Below, piece after piece: positions 16,965 to 24,945 of a DNA stretch of 62,456 nt. The notes under the pieces are model-generated. The model was given only the letters and a program-made list of their open reading frames with translations. It had not been told where the DNA came from and made no database searches. How positions within the stretch are numbered: position 1 is the first letter of the stretch; each line of letters starts with the position of its first letter. Made by a program: the position numbers and the translations under genes. Origin of the DNA: Treponema sp. (GTDB lineage Bacteria; Spirochaetota; Spirochaetia; Treponematales; Treponemataceae); the NCBI GenBank assembly GCA_016293645.1, contig JAEDDW010000005.1:1-62456 (forward strand), in the 5' to 3' direction.

Positions 16965-17011
16965 ATAAAAAAACATCTGCAGCCAATTCCACAGATGCTT
17001 AAATTATAACA
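16965..17011 (-). promoter_or_regulatory. Promoter and leader hairpin between livF and the CBS-ACT gene
   Basis: An extended -10 (TGT TATAAT, 17003-17011) is followed at once by a GCATCTG/CAGATG hairpin and seven T, which end at the Shine-Dalgarno of the CBS gene. The hairpin may terminate liv transcripts, attenuate this promoter, or both. Confidence 0.5.
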
Positions 17012-17047
17012 CTGAATTTTTATTTCAACAAATTTTTCTGCTGAACC

Positions 17048-17758
17048 TCAACCGCCCAGGTAAGCCTTTCTTACAGCGTCATCGTTTGCAAGGTCAGCTG
17101 CGTTGCCTCCCTTTGCAATCGATCCTGTCTCAAGAATGTAGGCTCTGTTGGCAATTGAAAGTGCCTTGAAGGCATTTTGTTCAACAAGAAGGATTGTTGT
17201 TCCGGCTTTGCTGATTTTCTGAACGATGTTGAAAATTTCATCGACAAGAATCGGTGCAAGCCCCATCGAAGGTTCATCAAGCAAAAGAAGACGTGGCTTT
17301 GACATGAGGGCACGGGCCATGGCAAGCATCTGCTGTTCACCGCCTGAAAGAGTTCCGGACATCTGTGAAAGACGTTCCTTGAGACGCGGGAAAAGCTCAT
17401 AGCACCATTCCATGTCTTTCTTTATCTGTTCCTTGTCCTTTCTAAGATATGCACCCATCTCGATGTTTTCACGGACGCTCATGTTGGCAAATACGCGTCT
17501 TCCCTCCGGAACCTGAATGAGTCCACGGTTTACGATTTTGTCCGCACTGAGATTTGTAATATCCTCACCTTCAAAGAGAATGCTTCCGCTTTCCTTCTTG
17601 ATCAGGTTGCTTATGCTGTGGAGTGTCGTTGTCTTTCCTGCGCCGTTGGAACCGATGAGTGTAATTACCTCTCCCTGCTCGACACTGAAAGAAATTCCCT
17701 TGAGGGCTTTGATTGCGCCATAAGAAACCACCAGGTCCTTTACTTCAAGCATGCTCAT
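17048..17758 (-). CDS. livF: Branched-chain amino acid ABC transporter, ATPase LivF
   Basis: One of the two cytoplasmic ATPases of the high-affinity Leu/Ile/Val importer. The 236-residue protein has Walker A GSNGAGKTT (about 37-45), signature LSGGEQQMLAM, Walker B LLLLDEPSMGLAP and the switch His replaced as usual in LivF by LLVEQN. GGAGG lies 6 nt before the ATG, inside the last codons of livG; the genes overlap by four bases. It is the last liv gene in the run. Confidence 0.95.
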   Translation of the reverse strand: MSMLEVKDLVVSYGAIKALKGISFSVEQGEVITLIGSNGAGKTTTLHSISNLIKKESGSILFEGEDITNLSADKIVNRGLIQVPEGRRVFANMSVRENIEMGAYLRKDKEQIKKDMEWCYELFPRLKERLSQMSGTLSGGEQQMLAMARALMSKPRLLLLDEPSMGLAPILVDEIFNIVQKISKAGTTILLVEQNAFKALSIANRAYILETGSIAKGGNAADLANDDAVRKAYLGG

Positions 17759-18576
17759 TTTTTACCTCCAGTATAGCCGGAACCAAGATAAGCCTTGATT
17801 ACTTCTTCGTTGGCCTGAATTTCAGCAGGCACGCCTTCCGCGATTATGCGGCCGTAGTTGAGAACAAGAAGCCTTTCGCAAATTCCCATGACAAGTTTCA
17901 TGTCGTGTTCAATCAAAAGAACAGTCAGGTTGAACTTGTTGCGGATGAAAGAAATCATTTCCATGAGTTCATGTGTTTCCTGCTCGTTCATTCCGGCTGC
18001 AGGCTCATCAAGCAGAAGCAGTTTCGGATTTGATGCAAGGGCACGACATATCTCAAGCTTTCTCTGTTCTCCATAAGGAAGATTCTTTGCAAGCTCGTTC
18101 ATCTTGCCATCCATATGGAAAAGTTCAAGAAGAAGTCTTGAACGCTCTTCCATCACTTCCTCATCCCTGCGGAATTTCCCTGTCCTGAAAAGAACATCGA
18201 TCGGATTTACATTCCTTGTCTGATGAAGGGCAATCTTTATGTTTTCCGCAACAGTAAGATTTCCGAAAAGACGGATGTTCTGGAAAGTACGCGCAATGCC
18301 GATTCTATTCAACTGGGCAGGTGTCTTTCCGCTTGAAACCTGAAGATTTCCTTTCCTGTCTACAAACGTGATCGTTCCTTCAGTAGGCTTGTAGACTCCA
18401 CTGAGCATGTTGAACACTGTTGTTTTTCCGGCACCGTTTGGTCCGATAAGTCCGATGAGTTCACCTTCATAAAGCTCAAGGTTAAAATCACTTACCGCAC
18501 GAAGTCCGCCAAAAACAATCGAAATATCTTTCGCGCGAAGAAGCAGCTCTTTCTTTTCTGTTTTATTCTCAGACAT
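17755..18576 (-). CDS. livG: Branched-chain amino acid ABC transporter, ATPase LivG
   Basis: The second ATPase, 273 residues. Motifs are Walker A GPNGAGKTT (about 45-53), the LivG-type signature LPYGEQRKLEICRAL, and LLLLDEPAAGMNEQE, followed by LLIEHDMKLVM. The long insertion between Walker A and the signature (KFRRDEEVMEERS) is a LivG feature that separates it from LivF. The start overlaps the livM stop (TAATG). Confidence 0.95.
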   Translation of the reverse strand: MSENKTEKKELLLRAKDISIVFGGLRAVSDFNLELYEGELIGLIGPNGAGKTTVFNMLSGVYKPTEGTITFVDRKGNLQVSSGKTPAQLNRIGIARTFQNIRLFGNLTVAENIKIALHQTRNVNPIDVLFRTGKFRRDEEVMEERSRLLLELFHMDGKMNELAKNLPYGEQRKLEICRALASNPKLLLLDEPAAGMNEQETHELMEMISFIRNKFNLTVLLIEHDMKLVMGICERLLVLNYGRIIAEGVPAEIQANEEVIKAYLGSGYTGGKK

Positions 18577-19625
18577 TATTCTGCCTCCTTGCCTTTACCG
18601 TCTTTCTTGAAAAGCTTTGAAAAAAATCCTGGCACACCACCGTAGAATTTTATGAAACTCAACTCCTTTGTTCCAAGCAATCCCTGTGGTCTGAAGAGCA
18701 TCACAAAGATCAGGATTACAGGATAAATGAGAAGTCTGTAGTCACGCAGGAATCTGAGCACTTCCTGGAGAATTGTAAGTACAAATGCCGCAACGATTCC
18801 TCCAGTAACTGAACCCATTCCACCAAGAACAACATAGATAAGATGGTTGATGCTGTTGTTGAAAGAAGCCAGGTCTGGTTTGACAAAACCGATGAACGGA
18901 GCATAGAGGGCACCGCCGATTCCGCCTATGAAAGAAGCGATTACGAATCCAGTCATCTTGTACCGGAACACGCCTACACCGTTGCTGTTTGCCGCAACCT
19001 CATCTTCACGGACAGCAAGAATGGCACGTCCATATGTTGAACGAAGGAAATTCTGCAAAAGAACAATGATCACAATAAGTGAACCGATTATTGCCGTGTA
19101 TGAGATTATAGGACCATGATCCAATGAAGTGGTGAAAATCGTGCTGAACTGCATTCCGTTTGGCCCACCAGTAATATTCTTAAAGTTTACAAGGAAGATT
19201 CTGATGATTTCACCAAATGCCAGAGTAACGATTGCAAGATAGTCGCCTTCAAGCTTGAGTGTCGGAAAGCCGATGAGGAATCCAAAGAAAGCTGCGATGA
19301 GACCGCCAGATATGATGCTTAACGGAAGAGGAACATGGCAGTTTGTTGTAAGAAGAATCACGGCATAGGCACCCAAAGCCTGGAATCCTGCCTGACCAAG
19401 TGAAAGCTGGCCTGTGATTCCACATACCATGTTGACGCTCAAAGCCATGATTGCATTGATTCCACCAAGAGTAAGAATCTGGGCAACATATGCGTCGATC
19501 AAAGGATTCTTGTCTCCGAATTCATCTTCGATCAAAGGAAGATCCATCAATAGTCCCGGAACAACAAGAAGGACTGCTGCTGTAATCGCAAGAATGATTG
19601 TGTTCTTTATAAAGTTGTCTTTCAT
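18576..19625 (-). CDS. livM: Branched-chain amino acid ABC transporter, permease LivM
   Basis: A 349-residue inner-membrane permease. Eight or more hydrophobic segments are visible, with the family pattern LTLGGINAIMALSVNMVCGITGQLSLGQAGFQ around residues 53-84 and the conserved FGEIIR...NFKNITGGPNG loop (about 147-165). It forms the channel with LivH. The C-terminal tail is Lys/Glu-rich and cytoplasmic. Confidence 0.94.
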   Translation of the reverse strand: MKDNFIKNTIILAITAAVLLVVPGLLMDLPLIEDEFGDKNPLIDAYVAQILTLGGINAIMALSVNMVCGITGQLSLGQAGFQALGAYAVILLTTNCHVPLPLSIISGGLIAAFFGFLIGFPTLKLEGDYLAIVTLAFGEIIRIFLVNFKNITGGPNGMQFSTIFTTSLDHGPIISYTAIIGSLIVIIVLLQNFLRSTYGRAILAVREDEVAANSNGVGVFRYKMTGFVIASFIGGIGGALYAPFIGFVKPDLASFNNSINHLIYVVLGGMGSVTGGIVAAFVLTILQEVLRFLRDYRLLIYPVILIFVMLFRPQGLLGTKELSFIKFYGGVPGFFSKLFKKDGKGKEAE

Positions 19626-19636
19626 TTTCGTCCTCC

Positions 19637-20539
19637 TTATACCTTTACAACGTTTTTCTTTCCAAGCAGACCCGCAGGTTTTACAAGGAGAATCACGATG
19701 AGGATTGAATATGAAATTGCATCAGCATACTGTGAAGAGATGTATGCCTTTGTCATTGTTTCAACAATACCGAGGATTACACCACCGACCATGGCACCCG
19801 GAACACTCCCGATTCCGCCGAGAACTGCAGCAACGAATGCCTTGAGTCCCGGAATATATCCCATGAGAGGATCAACCTGTGGATAGGCTGTCGCATAGAG
19901 AACACCGCCTGCACCAGCAAGAACTGAACCGATTACAAATGTGATTGCGATTGTTCTGTTTACGTTTACACCCATGAGGCTTGCAGCTCCCATGTCGTAG
20001 CTTACGGCACGCATTGCCTTGCCTGTTCTTGTGTAGTTGATCACATAGTTGAGCACGACCATGAGTATTGCAGAGGCAACGATGACAATGATCTGGATGT
20101 TTGAAATCTGAACGATTCCAAGGTTGAAGAATTTTGTATCCATTGTAGGAAACTGACGTGGGTTTGGTCCAACAAACGGAATGACACGCATTGCATTCTG
20201 AAGAATCAGTTCCACAGCAATTGCCGTAATGAGTGAATTAAGGCGAGGAGCATTGCGCAAAGGCCTGTAAGCACAGCGTTCAATGAGAAGGCTCAAAAGC
20301 GAGCATACAATCATCGCTCCAAGAAATGCGCAGCTGAGTCCAAATGGAGTCGCTCCCACTGCGCGAAGGATGAAATAGCCGGTATAGGCTCCAACCATCA
20401 TTACATCGCCATGAGCAAAGTTGATGAGCTTTACTATACCGTAAACCATGGTATAACCAAGAGCAATAAGCGCATAGATACTGCCAAGGGAAAGCCCGTT
20501 GACAAATTGTTTCAAAAAGGTATCCACCGTTTCCTCCAA
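19637..20539 (-). CDS. livH: Branched-chain amino acid ABC transporter, permease LivH
   Basis: A 300-residue permease with the typical LivH N-terminus (NGLSLGSIYALIALGYTMVYG, then LINFAHGDVMMVGAY at about 36-50) and the GxxGxxP loop AVLGGIGSVPGAMVGG (about 241-256) that contacts the ATPases. It is first of the four co-directional genes after livK and is separated from livK by a hairpin terminator, so it is probably made in smaller amounts than the binding protein. Confidence 0.94.
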   Translation of the reverse strand: MEETVDTFLKQFVNGLSLGSIYALIALGYTMVYGIVKLINFAHGDVMMVGAYTGYFILRAVGATPFGLSCAFLGAMIVCSLLSLLIERCAYRPLRNAPRLNSLITAIAVELILQNAMRVIPFVGPNPRQFPTMDTKFFNLGIVQISNIQIIVIVASAILMVVLNYVINYTRTGKAMRAVSYDMGAASLMGVNVNRTIAITFVIGSVLAGAGGVLYATAYPQVDPLMGYIPGLKAFVAAVLGGIGSVPGAMVGGVILGIVETMTKAYISSQYADAISYSILIVILLVKPAGLLGKKNVVKV

Positions 20540-20584
20540 GTTTTTAAATTAAAATGACAGAATATTATAACCCAACTTCGTAAA

Positions 20585-20624
20585 ATAAAAAAGGGTTCAC
20601 TACGATTAACCGCAATGAACCCCG
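20585..20624 (-). terminator. Partial terminator between livK and livH
   Basis: GGGTTCA pairs with TGAACCC across a 16-base loop, followed on the minus strand by T6 and ATTTT. Its place between the binding-protein gene and the permease genes fits a read-through terminator that sets high LivK and low LivHMGF. Confidence 0.65.
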
Positions 20625-20654
20625 TTGTTCAAAATTCGATAAACTGTCTAAGTG

Positions 20655-21788
20655 TTATTTAACATCAACTGTTGCTTCGTATGCAGCAGCAAGCTTTCCG
20701 TCTTTCTTGACAAGCTTGATCATTACAGCAGACTTGACTGGATTGCGTTTTGCATCGAAAGTGATGTGGCCTGTTACGTAGTCGCCGTTTGTTGATTCGT
20801 AAGCTGCGCGGATCTTTTCAGAATCTTTTGTTGTTCCTGCCTTGAGCATTGCATCCTTGAGCATGTAAACGCTGTCGTATCCAAGGGCTGCGAAAGAGTT
20901 TGGAGCCTTGTTGTACTTCTTCTGGAATGCCTTTACAAACTTCTGTACAGCTGGGCTTGTCGAGTCTTCAGCATAGTGGTTAGAGTAGTATCCATTGAGA
21001 ACTTCATCACCTGCGTTTTCTGTAAGTCCGTCCCATCCGTCGGCACCAACAATCGGTGTGTTGATTCCCTGTGCGCGGAGCTGCTTTGCGATGAGGGCAA
21101 CTGTTCCATAGTAATCTGGGAGATATACTACATCAGGGTTTGCTGCCTTGATCTTTGTGAGCTGAGCATTGAAGTCCTTGTCTCCAGTTCCGTATGATTC
21201 CTTTGCTACAACCGAACCACCCTGTGCCTTGAATTCCTTTTCAAAGTTTTCCATGAGGCCTACTGAGTAGTCATTTCCGATATCATAAAGGATTGCAGCT
21301 TTCTTGCATCCCAGGTTGTCAGCAGCAAACTTTCCACCAACGCGTCCCTGGAATGGATCGATGAAACATGTTCTGAAGATGAAGTTACCTGCATCCGTGA
21401 TAGCTGGTGCTGTGGCAGCTGGAGCAATCTGAAGAACCTTCTGAGCCTGAGCAAGCTGTGTGATTGCAAGTGTACAGCCAGATGTCAATGAACCGATTAC
21501 GATACGTGCCTTGTCTTTTGAGACAAGCTTCTTGTATGCGTTGACAGACTTTGCTGCATCACCTTCGTCGTCTTCACAGATGAATACGATCTTTGCACCG
21601 TTGATTCCACCAGCAGCGTTGATTTCTTCTACTGCGAGGTCGATTCCGTTTTTGCATTCTACACCGTAAACTGCAACTGGTCCTGAAAGAGGTGCTACTC
21701 CACCGATCTTTACTGCCTTTGGAGCTGCAAATGCTGCTGTTGCTGCAAGTGCAAGCATTCCGTTAAAAAGTACTTTAGAAAATTTCAT
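20655..21788 (-). CDS. livK: Periplasmic branched-chain amino acid binding protein
   Basis: The substrate-binding component of the Liv importer. I chose ATG 21788 (MKFSKVLFNGMLALAATAAFA), which has GGAGG 9 nt upstream, over a TTG six bases earlier. A cleavable signal peptide of about 21 residues ends AFA-AP; there is no lipobox cysteine, so the mature protein should be free in the periplasm. The type I periplasmic fold is clear: VKIGGVAPLSGPVAVYG, GAKIVFICEDDEGDA, RIVIGSLTSGCTLAI and IVGADGWDG. The length (377) is usual. Confidence 0.94.
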   Translation of the reverse strand: MKFSKVLFNGMLALAATAAFAAPKAVKIGGVAPLSGPVAVYGVECKNGIDLAVEEINAAGGINGAKIVFICEDDEGDAAKSVNAYKKLVSKDKARIVIGSLTSGCTLAITQLAQAQKVLQIAPAATAPAITDAGNFIFRTCFIDPFQGRVGGKFAADNLGCKKAAILYDIGNDYSVGLMENFEKEFKAQGGSVVAKESYGTGDKDFNAQLTKIKAANPDVVYLPDYYGTVALIAKQLRAQGINTPIVGADGWDGLTENAGDEVLNGYYSNHYAEDSTSPAVQKFVKAFQKKYNKAPNSFAALGYDSVYMLKDAMLKAGTTKDSEKIRAAYESTNGDYVTGHITFDAKRNPVKSAVMIKLVKKDGKLAAAYEATVDVK

Positions 21789-21848
21789 AAACAATTTCCT
21801 CCAACTTATATTTTGCCAAAGATTTTATAGAAATTTCAGCATTTAGTA

Positions 21849-21877
21849 AATGTATTTGACAGCCGGAACTATTTCAA
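21849..21877 (-). promoter_or_regulatory. Candidate livK promoter
   Basis: TTGAAA, 17 bp, TACATT on the minus strand, about 60 nt before the livK ATG. A TATAAA nearer the gene is an alternative -10. Confidence 0.4.
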
Positions 21878-21940
21878 TGCCGTTTTTTTACATGATTCGT
21901 TCTATGAGACCTGAGCCGCAAAAGTTTCCGTTGATTCACT

Positions 21941-21979
21941 TTAAAAAAATACAGCCGCTCTTGAATTAAGAGCGGCTTG
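21941..21979 (-). terminator. Terminator of the alpha operon
   Basis: A GCCGCTCTT / AAGAGCGGC stem with a 5-base loop, followed on the minus strand by GTA and T7. It closes the 15-kb tuf-S10-spc-alpha run. Confidence 0.85.
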
Positions 21980-21998
21980 GAAGCATTAAGCGATCAAC

Positions 21999-22247
21999 TT
22001 ATGCTTCTGCTGGTGCTTCTGCTGCTGGAGCTGGTGCTTCTGCTGCAGCTGCTTTCTTAGCAAGTCTTGCTTCTTTCTGTGCCTTATTCTTAAGAGCAGC
22101 CTTACAAACCTTGCATACCTTTACTTTCTTTCCGTCAACATCCTGATCGTAGAGAATCTTAATCTGTGTTTTACCACAAACTGGGCATGTTCCACGGCCA
22201 TGATTAACTTCTTTACGGATTCCAGTTCCACGATGTGCTTTAGACAT
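21999..22247 (-). CDS. Small zinc-ribbon protein at the end of the alpha operon
   Basis: An 82-residue basic protein not among the standard ribosomal proteins. It has two CxxC pairs (CPVCGKTQ at about 21-28 and CKVCKAAL at about 45-52), a zinc ribbon, then a Lys/Ala-rich helix and a Glu/Ala/Pro tail like those of L10 and L17 here. It follows rplQ by 10 bp and precedes the operon terminator. An accessory translation or rRNA-binding role is inferred from position and charge only. Confidence 0.8.
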   Translation of the reverse strand: MSKAHRGTGIRKEVNHGRGTCPVCGKTQIKILYDQDVDGKKVKVCKVCKAALKNKAQKEARLAKKAAAAEAPAPAAEAPAEA

Positions 22248-22257
22248 AGCTTACTCC

Positions 22258-22695
22258 TTATGCCTCAGCCTTTTCAGCTTCAGCTTTTTTTGCAGACTTC
22301 TTTGATGCCTTAGCATCTTCGTCACCTGCTTCAGGCAACTTGTAGTCAACCAATTCGAAAATTACAGTGTCTGCTGCATCTCCCTGGCGGAAGCCAAGCT
22401 TAAGAATGCGAGTATATCCACCGTTGCGATCCTTCATACGTGGACCGATTTCTGTGAAAAGCTTGTTAAGGATCTTTTCATCAGCGATGAATTTTGCAGC
22501 TTCTCTTCTGTTGTGAACAGAATCTACTTTTGCACGTGTAATCAATTTTTCTGCAGCTTTGCGTACTTCCTTAGCCTTTGCTTCTGTTGTTGTGATACGT
22601 TCGTATCTGAAAAGAGAAGTTACCATGTTGCGTGTCATTGCACGGCGGTGGGCTGTTGTACGTGAAAGCGGATTAAATCCATTTCTGTGGTTCAT
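22258..22695 (-). CDS. rplQ: Ribosomal protein L17
   Basis: A large-subunit protein bound near the exit tunnel. The start MNHRNGFNPLSRTTAHRRAM and the core NMVTSLFRYERITTTEAKAK are diagnostic. The conserved domain ends at about residue 120 (VIFELVDYK); a further 25 Lys/Ala/Glu residues form a low-complexity tail. The start overlaps the rpoA stop by four bases. Confidence 0.97.
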   Translation of the reverse strand: MNHRNGFNPLSRTTAHRRAMTRNMVTSLFRYERITTTEAKAKEVRKAAEKLITRAKVDSVHNRREAAKFIADEKILNKLFTEIGPRMKDRNGGYTRILKLGFRQGDAADTVIFELVDYKLPEAGDEDAKASKKSAKKAEAEKAEA

Positions 22696-23741
22696 TCGTT
22701 TTCTTCCTTGTGTCTGTTAACCAAGTCAACATCCTTAACGTGGCTGTAGTCAGTCATGCCAAGTGTAAGACCATGCTCTTCAAGCTTAGCCTTGATTTCT
22801 TCCAGAGATTTCTTTCCAAAGTTACGAGTCTTTGAAAGTTCATCTTCTGTCTTCTTAGTCAACTCACCAATTGTTTTAATACCTGCATTCTTAAGGCAGT
22901 TTGAACTGCGAACTGAAAGTTCAAGTTCTTCTACTGAAGTTGTAAGCAGCTTACGAATCTGCTCGTCACCTTCGATTGGATCATCACCTGTTGGGTAATC
23001 GTTCTCGTTGAAGTTAACGAAGATAGCGAAGTAATCCTTTGCAATCTTTGCTGCTTCAGCAAGAGCGTCTTCCGGAGTAATAGATCCATCAGTCCAAATC
23101 TCAAGAACCAGTTTATCGTAATCGTTACGCTGTCCTACGCGGCAAGGTTCAATGGAATATTTAACCTTTGGTACAGGAGTAAAGATACAGTCCATTGCAA
23201 TTGTACCGACAACTTCAATGTAATGCTCGTTTACTTCTGCAGGAACATAACCTCTGCCAAGATCAACTTGGAATTCGATATCCAAGTGAGCACCTTCCAT
23301 CATTGTAAAGATCTCAAGACCCTTAGTCATGATTTCCAGCTGGCCTTCCTTCGAGAGATCTTCACTTTTTACAGTACCAGGTCCCTTGAATTCATATGTA
23401 AATGTTTCCTGTTCAACATCCCGCGGCAGACGCAAGCGAATCTGTTTTAAGCTGTTCAAAACTTCCAGAGTATCTTCAGAGATATTAGGGATTGTTTCGA
23501 ATTCACTTGAAATAACATGAGGAACACCGTCGGCATCGTATGATGTGATGCGAACCGAAGAAATTGCATATCCCTGAATTGATGAAAGAAGTACACGGCG
23601 GAGTGTGTTTCCTACTGTTGTACCAAATCCAGGTTCAAAAGGATAAGCAGTGAACTTTCCATAATTTGGATTGTTCTCAAGATGCTCAAATGTAATTCCC
23701 TTTGGTTTTTTAAAACCCTTAAGCAGATTTTTGCGAGCCAA
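22692..23741 (-). CDS. rpoA: RNA polymerase alpha subunit
   Basis: The 349-residue subunit that nucleates RNA polymerase assembly. The N-terminal domain has FTAYPFEPGFGTTVGNTLRR (dimerisation) and the C-terminal domain, which binds UP elements and activators, has SSNCLKNAGIKTIGELTKKT and GKKSLEEIKAKL. The key Arg of the DNA-contacting alphaCTD helix (R265 in E. coli) corresponds to the R of SVRSSNCL, so UP-element contact should be possible. That matters for the AATT-rich upstream regions of the rpsL and tRNA-Thr promoters. Confidence 0.98.
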   Translation of the reverse strand: MARKNLLKGFKKPKGITFEHLENNPNYGKFTAYPFEPGFGTTVGNTLRRVLLSSIQGYAISSVRITSYDADGVPHVISSEFETIPNISEDTLEVLNSLKQIRLRLPRDVEQETFTYEFKGPGTVKSEDLSKEGQLEIMTKGLEIFTMMEGAHLDIEFQVDLGRGYVPAEVNEHYIEVVGTIAMDCIFTPVPKVKYSIEPCRVGQRNDYDKLVLEIWTDGSITPEDALAEAAKIAKDYFAIFVNFNENDYPTGDDPIEGDEQIRKLLTTSVEELELSVRSSNCLKNAGIKTIGELTKKTEDELSKTRNFGKKSLEEIKAKLEEHGLTLGMTDYSHVKDVDLVNRHKEENE

Positions 23742-23834
23742 TCTGAACTCCTTTAGTTAATCCTGAAAAGAACTGTATTCTTCTCAAGCAATCTTATCAC
23801 TAACCGATTCTTGTGGAGTCGGTTATCTCAGTCA

Positions 23835-24221
23835 TTACATACGACGTGTCTTGCGTGGACGACATCCATTGTGTGGGATAGGTGTTACATCAGAAATTGA
23901 CTTAACCTTGAGTCCCAAAGTTCCAAGAACACGGATAGCGTTTTCACGACCCATTCCTGGTCCCTTTACAAATACATGTACTTCACGAAGACCATAGCTT
24001 GCTGCTCTCTGAACAGCTGTTTCTGCTACTGACTGAGCTGCAAATGGAGTAGATTTCTTTGCTCCGCGGAATCCCAGACCACCAGAAGAAGCCCAAGAAA
24101 TTGCGTTTCCTCTAAGATCAGTGATTGTAACAATAGTGTTGTTGAAAGTAGCCTGAATGTAGATGTTTCCTTCAAAAACACTCTTTTTCTCTTTTCTTTT
24201 CTTACCGTTTGTTGCTGCCAT
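23835..24221 (-). CDS. rpsK: Ribosomal protein S11
   Basis: A 128-residue platform protein of the small subunit. NTIVTITDLRGNAISWASSG and the C-terminal VTPIPHNGCRPRKTRRM are typical. rpsD, which in many bacteria sits between rpsK and rpoA, is absent; the 93-bp gap to rpoA holds no ORF. Confidence 0.98.
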   Translation of the reverse strand: MAATNGKKRKEKKSVFEGNIYIQATFNNTIVTITDLRGNAISWASSGGLGFRGAKKSTPFAAQSVAETAVQRAASYGLREVHVFVKGPGMGRENAIRVLGTLGLKVKSISDVTPIPHNGCRPRKTRRM

Positions 24222-24234
24222 CGTCTACCTCTAC

Positions 24235-24603
24235 TTAAGCCTTCTTCTTGTTAGCAACGGTCTTCTTCTTACCCTTGCGTGTACGAGAATTAGTGCGAGT
24301 GCGCTGTCCACGAACAGGCAATCCCTTGCGGTGGCGCTGTCCACGATAGCTTCCAATGTCGATGAGACGCTTGATATTAAGACCGATTTCTGAACGAAGA
24401 CGTCCTTCTGTCTTAATGTTTTCGTCAATGTACTTACGAAGCTTTGTAAGGTCATCTTCAGAAAGATCATTAATGAGAACATTTGGATCTACCTTAGTTT
24501 CTTCGCAAATCTTGTTAGCTGATGAGCGTCCAATACCATATACATATGTCAATGCAATGTTGACATGCTTGTTTGGGAGGTCAACTCCCGAAATACGTGC
24601 CAT
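24235..24603 (-). CDS. rpsM: Ribosomal protein S13
   Basis: A 122-residue head protein that contacts tRNA and L5 across the subunit bridge. ARISGVDLPNKHVNIALTYV and the basic C-terminus (GQRHRKGLPVRGQRTRTNSR) are diagnostic. It ends 14 bp before rpsK. Confidence 0.98.
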   Translation of the reverse strand: MARISGVDLPNKHVNIALTYVYGIGRSSANKICEETKVDPNVLINDLSEDDLTKLRKYIDENIKTEGRLRSEIGLNIKRLIDIGSYRGQRHRKGLPVRGQRTRTNSRTRKGKKKTVANKKKA

Positions 24604-24613
24604 CAGTTACTCC

Positions 24614-24727
24614 TCAACCCTGTCTCTGCTTGTGCTTTGGGTTTTCACAGATAATACGAACTACTCCGTTTCTCTTGATTACCTTGCATTTGTCGCAGAT
24701 GGGCTTTACGCTTGTACGTACTTTCAT
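24614..24727 (-). CDS. rpmJ: Ribosomal protein L36
   Basis: A 37-residue protein read from ATG 24727: it starts MKVRTSVKPICDKCKVIK and ends KHKQRQG. The zinc-binding Cys-x2-Cys...Cys-x4-His pattern is complete, so this is the zinc-containing form. It stops 10 bp before rpsM. infA, map and adk, often found before rpmJ, are not present. Confidence 0.95.
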   Translation of the reverse strand: MKVRTSVKPICDKCKVIKRNGVVRIICENPKHKQRQG

Positions 24728-24819
24728 AAAAAGTCCCCTTGAAAAACATTCTACTTACCAGACCATGGCAGTTCGAAGTGACATCTTGTTCACCATGAAC
24801 TACAATCCGGCAACACCGC

Positions 24820-24930
24820 CAATCAACCTAGATAGCGGTGCACTAGTATACAAGTTTTTTCTTACTTAATCTAGTCCCTAAATGACTTTTTCTATAAATT
24901 AAACTAGCCGGTGATTATACTCACCGGCAG
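24820..24930 (-). other. secY-rpmJ intergenic hairpins
   Basis: The 218-bp gap downstream of secY holds a perfect 8-bp stem (GCCGGTGA with TCACCGGC, 24909-24930) just after the secY stop and a second CACCGC/GCGGTG stem. Neither is followed by a solid T-run, so RNA processing or stability sites are as likely as a terminator. Confidence 0.4.
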
Positions 24931-24945
24931 TAAATCTACCAGAAA

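Noticed and set aside
23742..23834. A missing rpsD between rpsK and rpoA
   Set aside because: The gap is only 93 bp with no coding remnant, so this looks like a lineage arrangement rather than a recent loss.
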